A stretch of DNA of 64,000 bases from Volutella citrinella (taxonomy: Eukaryota; Ascomycota; Sordariomycetes; Hypocreales; Nectriaceae). Below are positions 35,244-46,374 of this stretch, one piece after another (the first letter of the stretch is position 1; every line of letters starts with the position of its first letter). The notes below the pieces were generated by a model, which searched no databases, was not told the DNA's origin, and saw only the letters and a program-made list of their open reading frames with translations. A program made the position numbers and the translations under genes. The stretch is taken from NCBI GenBank assembly GCA_034401135.1, contig JAWZSP010000001.1, positions 2,170,001 through 2,234,000 of the forward strand. The letters run 5' to 3'.

Positions 35244-35867
35244 ATGGCAGCTAGCGATGATGGTGCTTGGGAGATGGCCAGCGAGGGCTGCTTCGTGGCC
35301 TTGACCCACGATCACCTCAACGCCCAGGCCATCATGGACCGAGTTCGCAGTCCAGCGGCTGGAGCCATCGTCCTATTTGCAGGCATGTACTATACCGGCT
35401 ACCACTAAGTAGTATAGCTAGTCTACGTTGAACCCGTCTCGGCTAACGTGTACCGACCAGGCACAACGAGGGACAACTTTGCTGGAAAGGCAGTAAAGGA
35501 GCTCCAGTACTCGGCATACCGGCCCCGCGCTCTGCGTAGTATGCTGTCCATCGCCGAGTCGGTGCGCGAGAAGCACGGCCTCCAGGGTGTCGCCATGATC
35601 CATCGCCTAGGCACGGTGCCTATTGGTGAGGAGAGCATCTTGATATCCGTGTCTGCGCCCCATCGACAGGCGGCATGGCGAGCAGGAGAGGAGGCGCTCG
35701 AAGTAGGAGTTCCCAGTACGTTCTATTCGAGGGCTTTGGCTGACGTGAGAAAAACAAAGGAGACCAAGGAGAGGGTTGAAGTGTGGAAAATGGAAATGTT
35801 TGAGGGAGAAGAGGGCGTATGGAGAGCCAACCGGGACGGGGCAGTTGGACAGAAGGAAGAAGCTTGA
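35244..35867 (+). CDS. cnxH: Molybdopterin synthase large (catalytic) subunit
   Basis: Three exons, 35244-35382, 35461-35702 and 35760-35867; 162 residues. MoaE/MOCS2B family: AGAIVLFAGTTRDNF near residue 40, then HRLGTVPIGEESI, SAPHRQAAWRAGEEAL, and EVWKMEMFEGEEGVW with the conserved lysine of the active site. With the thiocarboxylated small subunit it converts precursor Z (cPMP) to molybdopterin, required for nitrate reductase, sulfite oxidase and purine hydroxylases; it is cytosolic. The Aspergillus name is cnxH. The first intron must use a GC donor (GCATGT) with a normal CAG acceptor, because the only nearby GT donor breaks the frame and the family motif. The second intron (57 nt) has no frame effect. 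The small-subunit gene is not in this window. Confidence 0.92.
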
Positions 35868-36095
35868 CGAGACTGCTGGTCATTGTTTGCATACCCGCTA
35901 TATACATGGGTATCTACCCATCCGTTGCTAATTCGCCCATATACTAGCCTCTTTAAAAATCATCAACGTTGCAAGGCTTGGGCCTAGTCCCTACTATACT
36001 CGTAGCCATGTTTCGCCCCGGCTCCGGCCCCTCCTAGCTGCGTCTTCCCTGACCAGCAAACATCATTATCATTCATTACTCGAAGCGTGCGCTTT

Positions 36096-36666
36096 TCATT
36101 TCTGGTATACGGGCGGAGGCTCCTGTAGGTACTCGAACGGGCATCGGGGGCGATGGTGCACGCCGTTGCAGGCCGCAAACATGACTGGACTCTGCGGTCA
36201 GCACGAACAACAGACACTCTCGAGACTTAACAAGGCGTGTTGGAGTCCACCTACCAATATGTCCCGAGTATGCCTCTGTAAACGTCACGTCCACGCCCAA
36301 GCCTTGCACCACGACGTCCTCTGTAAACGCAGAAGGGTAGACGACGATGCCGTACTCAGAGTGCAGTATCCTCCAGAACTCGAGCGGCAGCCTTGGGGAG
36401 TCGCACGCATTAGCATATATGACCTCCCCGAGTTGCTCACCAACCTCGTAAAAAAAAGGACTGACTCACTTGTACTGGCCGTGCTTGACGCACGCGTGCA
36501 TAAACAGGCACACCGTCTCGAGGACAACGCGGCCCTCGTTAACGGCGTCCTCGAGCTGCTCCGTCTTGAGGTCGTGAACCCGCTTCAGCCGCTCCTTGGA
36601 GTAGCCCATCGCGATGGACCAGCCCTTGGATATTTTCTCAAGGTCGCGCTCTTCGCATTGGCACAT
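36096..36666 (-). CDS. Hypothetical protein, unrecognised, three exons
   Basis: Exons 36666-36470, 36391-36255 and 36184-36096 join in frame to give 140 residues starting MCQCEERDLEK. I do not recognise the family. The sequence is protein-like: a Lys/Arg/Glu-rich N-terminal helix region, then LETVCLFMHACVKHGQYK, then a compact middle with EFWRILHSEYGIVVYPSAF, and a Cys/His/Pro-rich end with CPFEYLQEPPPVYQK. The introns use GTGAGT and GTAGGT donors. The donor-like GTAAGT at about 36834 (minus strand) and the open frame 37095-36835 suggest an additional upstream exon that could splice to 36668, adding up to about 87 residues; I could not decide this. Convergent with cnxH (228-bp gap). Confidence 0.55.
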
Positions 36667-37499
36667 GGCTGTCGTCGGAGGAGTCGCGGCCGTGGATGGT
36701 TGCTGGTGTAAGTCGAGCTCGAGGATGGGGAGGAAGCGCCAGAGAAGAAGAAATAGGACAGGTGGTAATTGCGATGGACTGGCGAAAGCGACAGCTCGTG
36801 GTCACAGCCTCTGGGCATGCCCGCGATTCAAGTACTTACTGATGGCTATGGAACAGAATCGTCGCAACCCCACGTCGGAGCCCATGAGACGGACCCTACC
36901 CATCAAGGTTCCCCGGTAGCTCGTCATCACGCCAGCATCAAGCTCGGCCCCCGCCACTATGAGCACTCTAAATCGCTCCATGTCTCCGTCAGTGCGCTTC
37001 ATGACCCGCAGTAAGAACCTCGATGGCCTGCCAGTCATGGAATCCATGCCCCAGAGGACAACAGGGTTCTCACGAACCCAACAATCTGTAGCCACTACTG
37101 CGAGCAGTATTGGGGGAGCAGGATTACGCGAGTCGCCAATAAAGAGAGCAATTGATCCTATGCACGGGTCGCTGGCAATGCTAGGCGTCTTGAATGTTCA
37201 TTAAGTTTGGTGGCTGTAGCTGCCTACTCGTAGTATCATGGTATCTGAGCAACAGAGATCCTTTTTGGTCTCCTCTGGCCCTCCCATGCCCGCCCACCAA
37301 GGAAAATATGTAGGAAACCCGTAAAGACAAGTCAGGTAGCGGTAATAGGTGAGGTGTTCTGTGGGCGCCATCTCAAAGGGCGCACCCAGTCAAGTCGCTC
37401 ATGGTATCTCTTGCGCGCAAAATCATTAGCGCGTACAAATACAATCCAAATCCGTCATCAAACAGCACGTTGGCTGATCGCTCTCAACCCCCCGAATAT
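36667..37499. other. Stretch between the hypothetical gene and a ferric reductase
   Basis: May contain an upstream exon of the hypothetical minus-strand gene (37095-36835). Otherwise nothing is seen, apart from the 3' flank of the reductase gene at the right end. Confidence 0.4.
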
Positions 37500-40115
37500 C
37501 TACAGAGCGTAGTTCTCCGTGTGGAGGAAAATCTCCTCCAGCTCGTCGTCGCCCCAGATCTCGGCCTGCAGCTTAGCGACGGTGTTGGCCACGCCGACTC
37601 GCATCGACGGTGGCCCGCAGACGAAGACGGCAGTGCGCCGACCCAGAATTCCTCGTCCATCTGCGCCACCCGTCGCCCACTCCTTTAGCATGTAGCCCAA
37701 GTCGGGCCTGCCGTACTCGACGCTCCAGCCGCCATCAATCTGGTGAGGCACTGGGAACGCAAACCGCATGAGGCTCTTCTGGAACTCGGTTGGTGTCTCG
37801 GGGAATCCAAAATCGAATCCAGACGGGGGGCCAAACGTCGACGTCGGTCGTGGCTTGGAGGCATCAGTGTTCGATGCTGTGCGGAGGTGTGCTAGTTCTG
37901 GTGCCCGCACAGGGAGTGCCTCTTCGATGGCATCCTGGTCCGGCGGAAGTCGTCGAGGCGAAGGAGGTGCGTAGTTGAAGTGAGGGTTCTCTTTGTTCAT
38001 CGGACGGAAGCGGAATTCCTCCTTTCCGGGTACTTCCAGCGAGAGCTTCTTGTCCTTGGGGAAGTCGTGGCCTTCCAGCGCCCTGAGAGATTCCTCGGGT
38101 CCGTTGGCAACGTCGGATGGCGGCGGGCCAGGAGGGGGAGGCGGGATATTGTGAGGCTGGAGGTACTTTTGCTGGGGGAGTGCGGTGATACGGTCCTCAT
38201 CCTCCTCGCGAAGCTCTCGCTCTCGCTCCGGGTCTCCTTGAGCCTCGGCCTGGATAAGAGCAGAGTTGCGCTTGGAGGCGATGCCCGCCACGAATCCGTC
38301 TAGCTTGTCGTGGAACATGTGGCTCAGTGCCCTCGGGGCCTGCCCGCTGGGATCAAACGGTGCCATCATCTCCATGCCAGGTCGCTGCCTCACCGAAGAC
38401 GTGACGAAGAACTTGCACGTCACGCTCTCAGGAGGTGCAGCCTCTCGACAGATTCGCAGCTCCTCCCGGAACCAGTCCATGGCCTCGAGTCGCTTCAAGG
38501 CCCAGACAACCACCACCCTCTTCGTCACCGCCTTGCCATCTCGCATTCTCTTAATCAGGTTCAGGAGCTGCGAGACCAGGGCAGTGATACCACTGCCTCC
38601 GGCAATGAGGATGCAGGTGTCGAAAGCCGACAGGTCACGTCTCATTCCGCCGTAGGGCCCGTCCAGAAAGGCCCGATAGGTGTGGAAGGGCCCCTTTTCG
38701 ATGGCAGTCTCCAGCACCCGGCGTGTGAAGCCACCGTACGGGCGGAATACCAAGGTGCAGTCCCGGTACTGCTCACCATAGTCGGAGGGGAAATCATCGC
38801 TGCAGAGCGACGCGATCGTAAAAGGGTGGTTTTCGAAGAGTGAGATGCCCGGCATGCGCAGATACACGTACTGTCCTGGCTTCCACCGCATCTGAGTTGG
38901 AATCGTAACCTTGATTGCGTTCTCCGACATGAGCGTAATGGCCGCCTCGTCGCCTACCATGAAGGCGAGGCGCCACGGTTTCGACCAGTTCAGGTTGAAG
39001 AATCGGATGAAGTAGCACAAGACCCAGATGCCCACAGTAGCCCAAAGGTAGCCCCATGACATGAGGAAGTTTTTGGTGTGCCAGAAGAGCAGCGCCACGT
39101 ATACCATGGCGACTGGCACGTGAAGGAGCACAAATGCTTCGTAGGCGATCCTCCTGATGAAAGGCATTGAGGCCACACAGAGCCAAATCAAGGGCACCAG
39201 ACAGGAAATACCTGTACCGTAAATGATGCCACTTCCACCAGGGAAGAGCCGTTGGAACACTCTCATGCCTCCGTCATCCCACACGGGCTGGACATAGAAT
39301 GGAATGGCGTGCACGAGAGACAGGAAGAGGCACAAATACCCTCCCCACCGGTGAAAGACACTGAGTCGCTCAGGTCCAATTCCGATCAAGAGAGTGACGA
39401 GGTTTGCCTTCATGCTCATCGCGACAATCCACGGTGTAAGGGCAACTGCCATCATTCCCGACCGAATAGCCAGCGGCGGAGATCCGAACTGGATGCTCTG
39501 CCAGTAGAGAGGCTGGGGAAGGAAGGAATACAGCGTCACGAAAGCAGTGGCAATGGCGACGCAAGCGAGAACCGCCATGGAGTTGAAGGTGACGCGAAAG
39601 CTGCCCCATTTGAGGTCGGGAATGGGTCGGTAGAAGACCCATCGGAACAAGGCGATGATGTCGTTGATTATAGTGACGGATGAGAAGTGCGCCTTGGGTC
39701 GGAAGGCGTTCTTCTCGCCGGCGGGGTCGGCCTCGGGGAAGAATTGCTGGCCAGTGTGTCCAGTCTGGCCAGTCTGCATTCCAGCGACGCCATAGTCGCC
39801 ATCAAGGGCGTAGGCTTGGCGATAGTGCTCCTCGACTTCGGCCTTGTAAATGGCCTGTCGGATCTTGTCTTGCCAAAAGTGCCAGATTCGGACCACCAGC
39901 ACCATGCCGACGAGGGCGCATGCGAGGTAGGTCCAGGCAAGGCCATACTTACCCGACTTGTCCCAGGGATCTACTGTGAGCGCTTGAACGAGACCCGGCG
40001 GGCTCGTCGGTGTGAGGGGGATGCTGATGCGCTTGACAAGGTTGGTGATGGTCTTGGTGGCTTCAACTACGACGCTGGATACAGCGTCGCGCAGCGGAGG
40101 TGTCTGGGGAGCCAT
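37500..40115 (-). CDS. Ferric reductase-like flavocytochrome (FRE family), large form
   Basis: Intronless, 871 residues from the ATG at 40115 (good context, GTCGAAATGGC); a second in-frame ATG at 40187 would add 24 residues. One N-terminal membrane span (about 58-78) precedes a cytosolic stretch, then the ferric-reductase transmembrane core with paired haem histidines in FHRWGGYLCLFLSLVH (about 255-269) and LLHVPVAMVYVALLFWH (about 331-345). The FAD-binding domain has HPFTIAS (about 428) and FLDGPYGG. The NADPH domain has GGSGITAL (about 508) and CGPPSM (about 833). Between the last two lies a Pro/Glu/Lys-rich insert of about 210 residues (about 575-790). The protein would move electrons from NADPH across a membrane to reduce Fe(III) or Cu(II); the substrate and membrane are inferred only from the family. 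Confidence 0.9.
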   Translation of the reverse strand: MAPQTPPLRDAVSSVVVEATKTITNLVKRISIPLTPTSPPGLVQALTVDPWDKSGKYGLAWTYLACALVGMVLVVRIWHFWQDKIRQAIYKAEVEEHYRQAYALDGDYGVAGMQTGQTGHTGQQFFPEADPAGEKNAFRPKAHFSSVTIINDIIALFRWVFYRPIPDLKWGSFRVTFNSMAVLACVAIATAFVTLYSFLPQPLYWQSIQFGSPPLAIRSGMMAVALTPWIVAMSMKANLVTLLIGIGPERLSVFHRWGGYLCLFLSLVHAIPFYVQPVWDDGGMRVFQRLFPGGSGIIYGTGISCLVPLIWLCVASMPFIRRIAYEAFVLLHVPVAMVYVALLFWHTKNFLMSWGYLWATVGIWVLCYFIRFFNLNWSKPWRLAFMVGDEAAITLMSENAIKVTIPTQMRWKPGQYVYLRMPGISLFENHPFTIASLCSDDFPSDYGEQYRDCTLVFRPYGGFTRRVLETAIEKGPFHTYRAFLDGPYGGMRRDLSAFDTCILIAGGSGITALVSQLLNLIKRMRDGKAVTKRVVVVWALKRLEAMDWFREELRICREAAPPESVTCKFFVTSSVRQRPGMEMMAPFDPSGQAPRALSHMFHDKLDGFVAGIASKRNSALIQAEAQGDPERERELREEDEDRITALPQQKYLQPHNIPPPPPGPPPSDVANGPEESLRALEGHDFPKDKKLSLEVPGKEEFRFRPMNKENPHFNYAPPSPRRLPPDQDAIEEALPVRAPELAHLRTASNTDASKPRPTSTFGPPSGFDFGFPETPTEFQKSLMRFAFPVPHQIDGGWSVEYGRPDLGYMLKEWATGGADGRGILGRRTAVFVCGPPSMRVGVANTVAKLQAEIWGDDELEEIFLHTENYAL

Positions 40116-42716
40116 TTCGACCAGCGATGGGCTCAGAAATATGAGGACGGGGGGTGCTTTAGGCGGCGAGGCGCAGCGATGGTTCAATTAGTTCGTCATG
40201 GAAGGGAAATTGCTAGTAGAGGTCTGCGTAGTGTCGTCGGCGGTTGGTGGTTGCCAGGATACCTCTTTTGTTGTAGCTATGCAAAAGCAGCAGGCATAGC
40301 AAGAGCAAACGTTGTCGCGCTTCTGCTCCGGACCAGAGAAGTCCAGGATCGGGTCGATCAACGAATGTGCAGTGGCAGAGGGGAATGGGAGAATGTTCAA
40401 CGCGCAGTGAGTGGCCTGGACCGAAGGATCCAAGCAGTCCCTGTGCGGATGGCTGGGGGCGAGACAATGGAGGGTTTAAACTACCGCGGGGTGGGACTCG
40501 GACGGGCTGGGTCTGGATATATGGGCTCGAACGGGCAAGATGTGGTTCGTTATGGGTGGTTTTGGGCGGCGTCTATGTATGTGACAACCAGAGTGACTGG
40601 CGTGAGGCTTGTGGAGGGTGGAGAGGTGATATGCGAGATTGCCATGTGGATGAGGCCAGTGGAAGGGCCCGGCACTGCCGCTGGGCAATCACAGAAGTCA
40701 AGAGCTGGGCTAGGTCGGTGAGGAGGTGTGAAAGCTTGAGCAAGTAACCAGGGCAAGGCGGTTGACGAGCGCACGATATTGGCTGGAGGCAGGTGGACCA
40801 GCCATCACACGCTGCAGCTGGCGGCAGTACGGACTGGAGGTCTGCCGGGGGCTGTCCTGCAAGGTCTGCAGCGGGCAGTGGGGTTGCAGAGCGGACGGGA
40901 CCAGGGTGGTGGTGATCATTGTTGCACGATTCCGCGGGCTTTTTGAGATGACCTGTTGGGGCTTTGCTGAAACCTCTGAGTGCTGAGGATCTGCGTGTGT
41001 GGTAGCATATAGGGACACATGATGGCTACCGTCAGTCGCAAAACCCCAAACTGGCTCGACTACCACTGCCAGTCGAGACTCGAGAGGAGATGCTCGGTGG
41101 GAGCTCTCACCCCACCAAAAGTGACAGACGCATGCCTTGGATGACTGTTGGCTCGAGCAGAGACACACAGGAACCTGCACGGCGCAGATGGGCGTCTGAG
41201 GCGGCCACAGGATTGGCCGCATCCACAGGGTTCCTGGATGGCGGGTGATGAGGGAAACACTTCCAGCAGCTAACCTAGTAGGTAATCAATTAGTGGCTAC
41301 ATGAAAGCGGCTTGACTTGAAAGCTGCCGGATGGCTGGAGCCGGCGGTCGCTGGCGGCTGGGCTGGGGCGTGGATGCTAAAGCTGCCGAAGCTAGGGTGG
41401 TGATGCGCCGTCGTGATGTGATTCGGCGAGCGGACGCGGTGACAAGGGTTGCTTGCGGGCGGCAACACGGCCCCTGTGATTGGTCCGGGGCGGGCAAATC
41501 GCATCGTCTCCCCAGGTCACCACATCGGCGTTGGTGATGGGGGTGGGTGCGTCGGTGGGAGTCGGGAAAATCTCGAATGCAATGCTCCCTGGCCGGCTTT
41601 GCTGTCACCCATGGCCGCGGTTAGCATCTGTTGATGTTGCAATCAATCGTTCGATGTAAGGCGAGGAGATGGCCAGTCGAGGGTGGACGGGAGTGCCAAA
41701 GTACTAGAAGTCCGCAGTACTGCAAGTATTCAAATTGAGGTTGGGAAGGTGGTCAGGCCCCACTCCTTCCCGCTCCATGCCGTTGCGGGACGGAGGGGCA
41801 AAGGCAGGCGAACTCGGGCCTCAGCACAAGGAACAAACGCCGCCACCCTTCACCGATACAGCTCCTCCTTAGAAATAATCGCGGTGCACGGCATCTCTGT
41901 TTTGTTATGGCGGTATGAGTTTGGCTGTGCGGCTTCCAAACACACATCTGTTAAGCTAGTCAAAGTCCCAGTGTCCTCCCTACTCCTGTTGAAATGTCAG
42001 TCTCTTACCCTTCGCAGCATCGGCTTGGGGTGCTGTGAATGAATTGCCGAGAATATCTGCCATATGTAAGGTACCTAATAGGTAACCCTGCAAGCAAAAA
42101 CGCCACCAACACCACGCACTGGAGATATGATGGCTGCCGTCGAACATGGGCCAAGCCGTTGGACAGCTGTTCAGCCATCGGCATTCCTCCAGGGCAGGTC
42201 CATACAAAATTGCAGCCACCATCCGACCATGTTGACTACTACATGTGACCCGCCGGAAAGGAATTCTGGAGGAAGGCTCCCATCCACATATTGACCAGCT
42301 CTAATCAGATTCCATTGTCCAAGCATCCAGTCAAGTCATGCCCCACTTGTACTGTGGTTTGGCGACCTCGTTTGCGTAAAACTAGTAATAATCCACAAGA
42401 ACAGGGTCTGGAGTAAAGAGAGTGAGAATTTGGAGTAATTCTGACTGAAATCTGTGAAATTCGAATCAACCCCATATCGGCGTCACTAAATTGACCCCCA
42501 GTCTCTCTAAGAGGGATTGCATCGGGTTTTGAGGTCAGCCTTGTTCCCCGCTGCTCGTTCATTGGCTGCAGCATTTGGCACGCCCCGCGAGGCTGCTGTT
42601 CTGTTTTGCAACTTTTATTCCCACAATCTACGAACGGCAAACATCAGCCTGCCCGCCCTCCCTGCGACTTGTCCTCATCCCCCGGAGAACGCCACGAGGC
42701 AGTCTTCTTCATCACC
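40116..42716. other. 2.6-kb intergenic stretch
   Basis: Shared upstream region of the large ferric reductase and the exosome gene. The frames on either strand are short and lack family features. No GATA-type iron-regulator site (ATCWGATAA) is seen in the first kilobase upstream of the reductase. Confidence 0.5.
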
Positions 42717-43745
42717 ATGGCCCCCAACTCTGGCCTCACTCGCGCCACTTTCGCGAAGCTCTCCCCACACCCGTACCTGCTGGCCAATCTAGAGCCCTCC
42801 GATGGCCATGTTCCTCCGGCTCGAAGCAATGGCCGTGCCCCGAACCAAGTCCGCACGCCCACGGTAAACTCATCGAGTCTATCGCACGCCCACGGTAGCG
42901 CCGTCGTGCGCATGGGCGACACCACTGTCATCTGCGGCGTGCGAGGCGAGACGATTCTTACGTCGAGCATCCCCAGCTACCGCGCCTCCAATACCGAAAC
43001 CGAACTCCAGGAATACGACCTGCTGGTTCCCAATATCGAGCTTGCCACCGGCTGCGCTCCTCAATTCCTCCCTGGTGGTCCTCCATCGACCCTTGCGCAG
43101 ACACTTAGCACACGCATATACTCCCTCCTTCACAGCTCAAAAGTCATCCGCCCAGATGACCTACGGATATGGCACACCCGACCTGCCGAGGACTTGGCGG
43201 CTGACGATGATGACGGCGATGACGATGAAAAAATGGACGATGGTGAAGATGGCGAAGCGGAGGCTGGCCGACAAGTAGTGGCGTATTGGGTTCTCTACAT
43301 CGATATTTTCTTCATCTCATTTGACGGCAATCCATTCGACGCGGCATGGGCTGCGACCATGGCCGCCATCCGAGATACGAAGCTTCCGCGGGCTCGATAC
43401 GATGGCGACCGAGAAATGGTCATTTGTTCTCGGTCCCCCGTCACACCCCTCAACATTACCAACATCCCAATCGCCTGCACGGCAGTCGTCTTTACGGGCA
43501 AGGAAACGGATCGACCATCCGATGGGAAATTCTGGATGCTTGTCGACCCCGACAGGCTGGAGGAGTCATTGTGCGACGAGAGTGTGACTATTGTTGTTGA
43601 CCTCGCAGATGGCAACACAAAGATTCTATCCATTTCGAAACATGGCGGCACAGTCTTGACACCCAAGCTTCTCGCCTCCAAGCAGTTTATCGACTGGGCT
43701 GGCGAACGGTGGACAGAGTTCAATGCGGCAATCGCGCGGTCATAA
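42717..43745 (+). CDS. rrp43: Exosome complex component Rrp43 (RNase PH fold)
   Basis: Intronless, 342 residues. RNase PH-type fold of the exosome ring subunits: LTRATFAKLSPHPYLLANL at the N-terminus, GSAVVRMGDTTVICGVRGE (about residues 60-80) as the typical first beta-sheet, VPNIEL, then the GNPFDAAWAATMAAIRDTKLP helix and a C-terminal SKHGGTVLTPKLL. An acidic insert of about 25 residues (about 160-185) interrupts the fold. Rrp43/EXOSC8 is one of six ring proteins of the RNA exosome, catalytically inactive, in nucleus and cytoplasm. The closest alternative would be Rrp42 or Rrp45, but the N-terminus fits Rrp43 best. I chose the start at 42717 for its CACCATGGC context; the frame is open for 37 codons upstream. 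Confidence 0.9.
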   Translation: MAPNSGLTRATFAKLSPHPYLLANLEPSDGHVPPARSNGRAPNQVRTPTVNSSSLSHAHGSAVVRMGDTTVICGVRGETILTSSIPSYRASNTETELQEYDLLVPNIELATGCAPQFLPGGPPSTLAQTLSTRIYSLLHSSKVIRPDDLRIWHTRPAEDLAADDDDGDDDEKMDDGEDGEAEAGRQVVAYWVLYIDIFFISFDGNPFDAAWAATMAAIRDTKLPRARYDGDREMVICSRSPVTPLNITNIPIACTAVVFTGKETDRPSDGKFWMLVDPDRLEESLCDESVTIVVDLADGNTKILSISKHGGTVLTPKLLASKQFIDWAGERWTEFNAAIARS

Positions 43746-44224
43746 ACTAGTAGTAATGATACCCTTACGAACCATTATTCACGATTACATCACTCGCGAT
43801 GAACTCGATTCATTTTGTGCGTTACGTAGTTCCAATCGGGATACTTGCGATTCCCGACACGGAAAATACGAAGATATCAACGTGGAATGTGTCAACCATT
43901 CGAACCACCCTTTCAGACTTTATTCTAGAGCAGTAGATACCGGCCGACAAATCAATCTGCCACTCAGTTACAGGTAGTAATGAAACTGCCTGCTCAACCC
44001 ACAATGTTCTGACGAGACGACATTAACATCGTTTGACGGGCTGAGTGGATGTGAAGAAAGAAAAAAAACGAAGAAGAGATGCCGAGGGCGGGCCCAATAG
44101 AAGAGGTGGTCAGCTTGCGCACGGGCCATGTCAAGGCCCCGCCAGAACCGTAGGCTCCAAAACCAATCTGGAGCTGGACAAAATTTCTTCGACCTTCCTC
44201 CCATCTCCCTTCTCAAACCTCACC
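43746..44224. other. Intergenic stretch
   Basis: 3' flank of the exosome gene and promoter of the Rab escort gene. Nothing else is seen. Confidence 0.5.
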
Positions 44225-45982
44225 ATGGAATCCCTCTCAGAAACAAAGTGGGATGTAGTGATCAGCGGCACTGGGCTCCAACAGTCCCTTCTCGCCCTGT
44301 AAGCTTGGATTCCATCGTCGAGCCACCACTCACACCGACTTCGACTGACATGCGGCCTCCGTTCCTCGCGGCGAAGGGCGCTCTCGCGATCAGGCAAGAA
44401 CATACTCCACGTCGACCCCAACGAGTACTATGGAGCCAGTGAGGCAGCCTTCAGTCTGAATGAGGTGGACGAGTGGGTAGAGAAGCACCGGTCCCAGGAC
44501 GGCGGGCGCGTCTTTGGTGCAGCGACCGTGAAGCGCGATGACACGGCAGGCTTGGGCTCCATGAGAGCCTACAGCTTGGCGCTCGCGCCACAGATCATCC
44601 ACTCACGATCAAAGCTGGTCACGTACCTCGTTGACTCGAAGGCTTTTCGCCAGATCGAATTCCTTGCTGTCGGCTCATTCTACATCTTTCACCATCCTTC
44701 AGACGCCGCCTCGGCTCCATTGCTCAGTCGGATTCCCTCAACCCGAGAGGACGTCTTCTCCGACAAGGCAATCCCAACACGTTCGAAGCGACATTTGATG
44801 AAGTTCCTCAAGTTCGTTTTTGACTTTGATTCGGAGCCGCAAACAGACGTCTGGCACCCTCATGCCGATGCTTCGCTTGGGGACTTCCTTGCGACAGAGT
44901 TCAAGCTCGACAACCAACTCCAGTCATACATCATCACCCTGACCCTGAGTCACGATGGCAAGATCACGGTGAGGGATGGGCTCACCGCAATCAACCGACA
45001 CCTGAAATCTATGGGTGTGTTTGGTCCTGGTTTCGCTGCAATCTATCCCAAATGGGGTGGGTTGTCCGAAATTGCTCAAGTGGGCTGCCGGGCTGCTGCT
45101 GTTGGGGGCGCTATCTACATGCTAGGCGAAGGCATCAAAGACAAGCGTTCAGTGAACTCCGAAAGTGGAGATGCAACTTCATGGAGCCTCACGTTGACAA
45201 ACGATCTCGAAATCAGCACAAAGTTGCTTGTTCAGGCAAGTCAAGAGGATGGCACTACCGGTACTCGTTTGAGTCGGTTGACGGCTGTGACGAAAGCCGA
45301 TCTCAGTTCACTATTTCAGCCAGCCACCGAAGGCGCTCCATCGCCAGCAGTAGCTGTAGTGGCGTTGCCAGCCGGCTCCCTGCTTCTGGATAACGGAACA
45401 GCTTCCAAATTCCCGATTTATGTGATGGTTCACTCCAGCGATACTGGAGAGTGTCCTGTTGGTCAGTGTAAGTACAAACATCTCTTTTACCGACTCTTTT
45501 GGTGTTGTGATGATTCTTCGAAAACAAAACTTATCTACATTGTCTGAATCACATTGACGATAAATTTTCCAATCCTGACTCTACACCCCCTTGTCAAACC
45601 GCTCAGTCTCCAAACATTTGTCGATGCGTTGGCTAATCGGTTTTTGTTAGATGTTCTCTACCTAAGCATCGTATCCGAATCGGATTCAAAGCCGTATTTG
45701 GAGAAGGCCTTGACATCAGTCATTGCTGCTGTCCAAGGTGACGAGCTGCCACCAAACTGCCCTTACCAGCTTTACTACGAGCAGTACGGCGGTACCAACA
45801 GCTTCAGCGTAGATAACAACCTTGCCACGTTCTCTCTTCCTTCGTTAGATCTCGCATTCAATGACTTGGTCTTGCAGCCCGTTCATGATGCTTGGGAATT
45901 AGTTATTGGTGACACGAGTAGCGAAACTGATTTTATGAGTTTTCAGGATCGTGAAGGCACCGGGGATGAAGACGAATTTTGA
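44225..45982 (+). CDS. mrs6: Rab escort protein (REP, Mrs6)
   Basis: Exons 44225-44298, 44377-45467 and 45651-45982; 498 residues. GDI/REP superfamily: the N-terminal dinucleotide-type fold WDVVISGTGLQQSLLAL continues across intron 1 into SRSGKNILHVDPNEYYG, followed by RAYSLALAPQIIHSRSKLV (Rab-binding region), FLAVGSFYIF, and the GDI-like block FGPGFAAIYPKWGGLSEIAQVGCRAAAVGGAIYML with a Cys at the REP-typical place. REP presents newly made Rab GTPases to geranylgeranyl transferase II and delivers them to membranes; it is cytosolic and essential in yeast. It differs from Rab GDI by starting with an ISGTG motif and by its longer acidic C-terminus (TGDEDEF). The second intron is 183 nt, with the branch point near GGCTAATCGG. 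Confidence 0.92.
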
Positions 45983-46374
45983 TTAGATACCGCAATAATG
46001 AAATCAACGCATTGTGAAAATCCTTCCACGACCTTCTGTGCCTCCAGACTACCTTTCCCGTATCTCGCCCAACGACCGTGGGGTTTCCTCGCGAACTTCG
46101 ACCACCGCAAATGAAGTAACAAACGCCTGCATCATCCCATATTGGGAGCCTTCCCTCCCGATTTGAAGCCTTTTCGCTTACAACGACAGGTGCCCCCATT
46201 GTTAGATATCCCCAGGACACTCTGAAACGCAATCTCCTCTTCTCGTTCCATTCCGTATGTGTCGACGTCGATATAGCCGCCCAAATTCTCGCCTCGTGTT
46301 TCCGTGATATCAAAAGCAAAACAACGCCTCAGCAAACAAAGCCATAAGTAATGATGTTCCCAGTAGCAAACCAA
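45983..46374. other. Convergent intergenic stretch
   Basis: 392 bp between the 3' ends of mrs6 and rec8. Nothing is seen beyond transcript ends. Confidence 0.5.
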
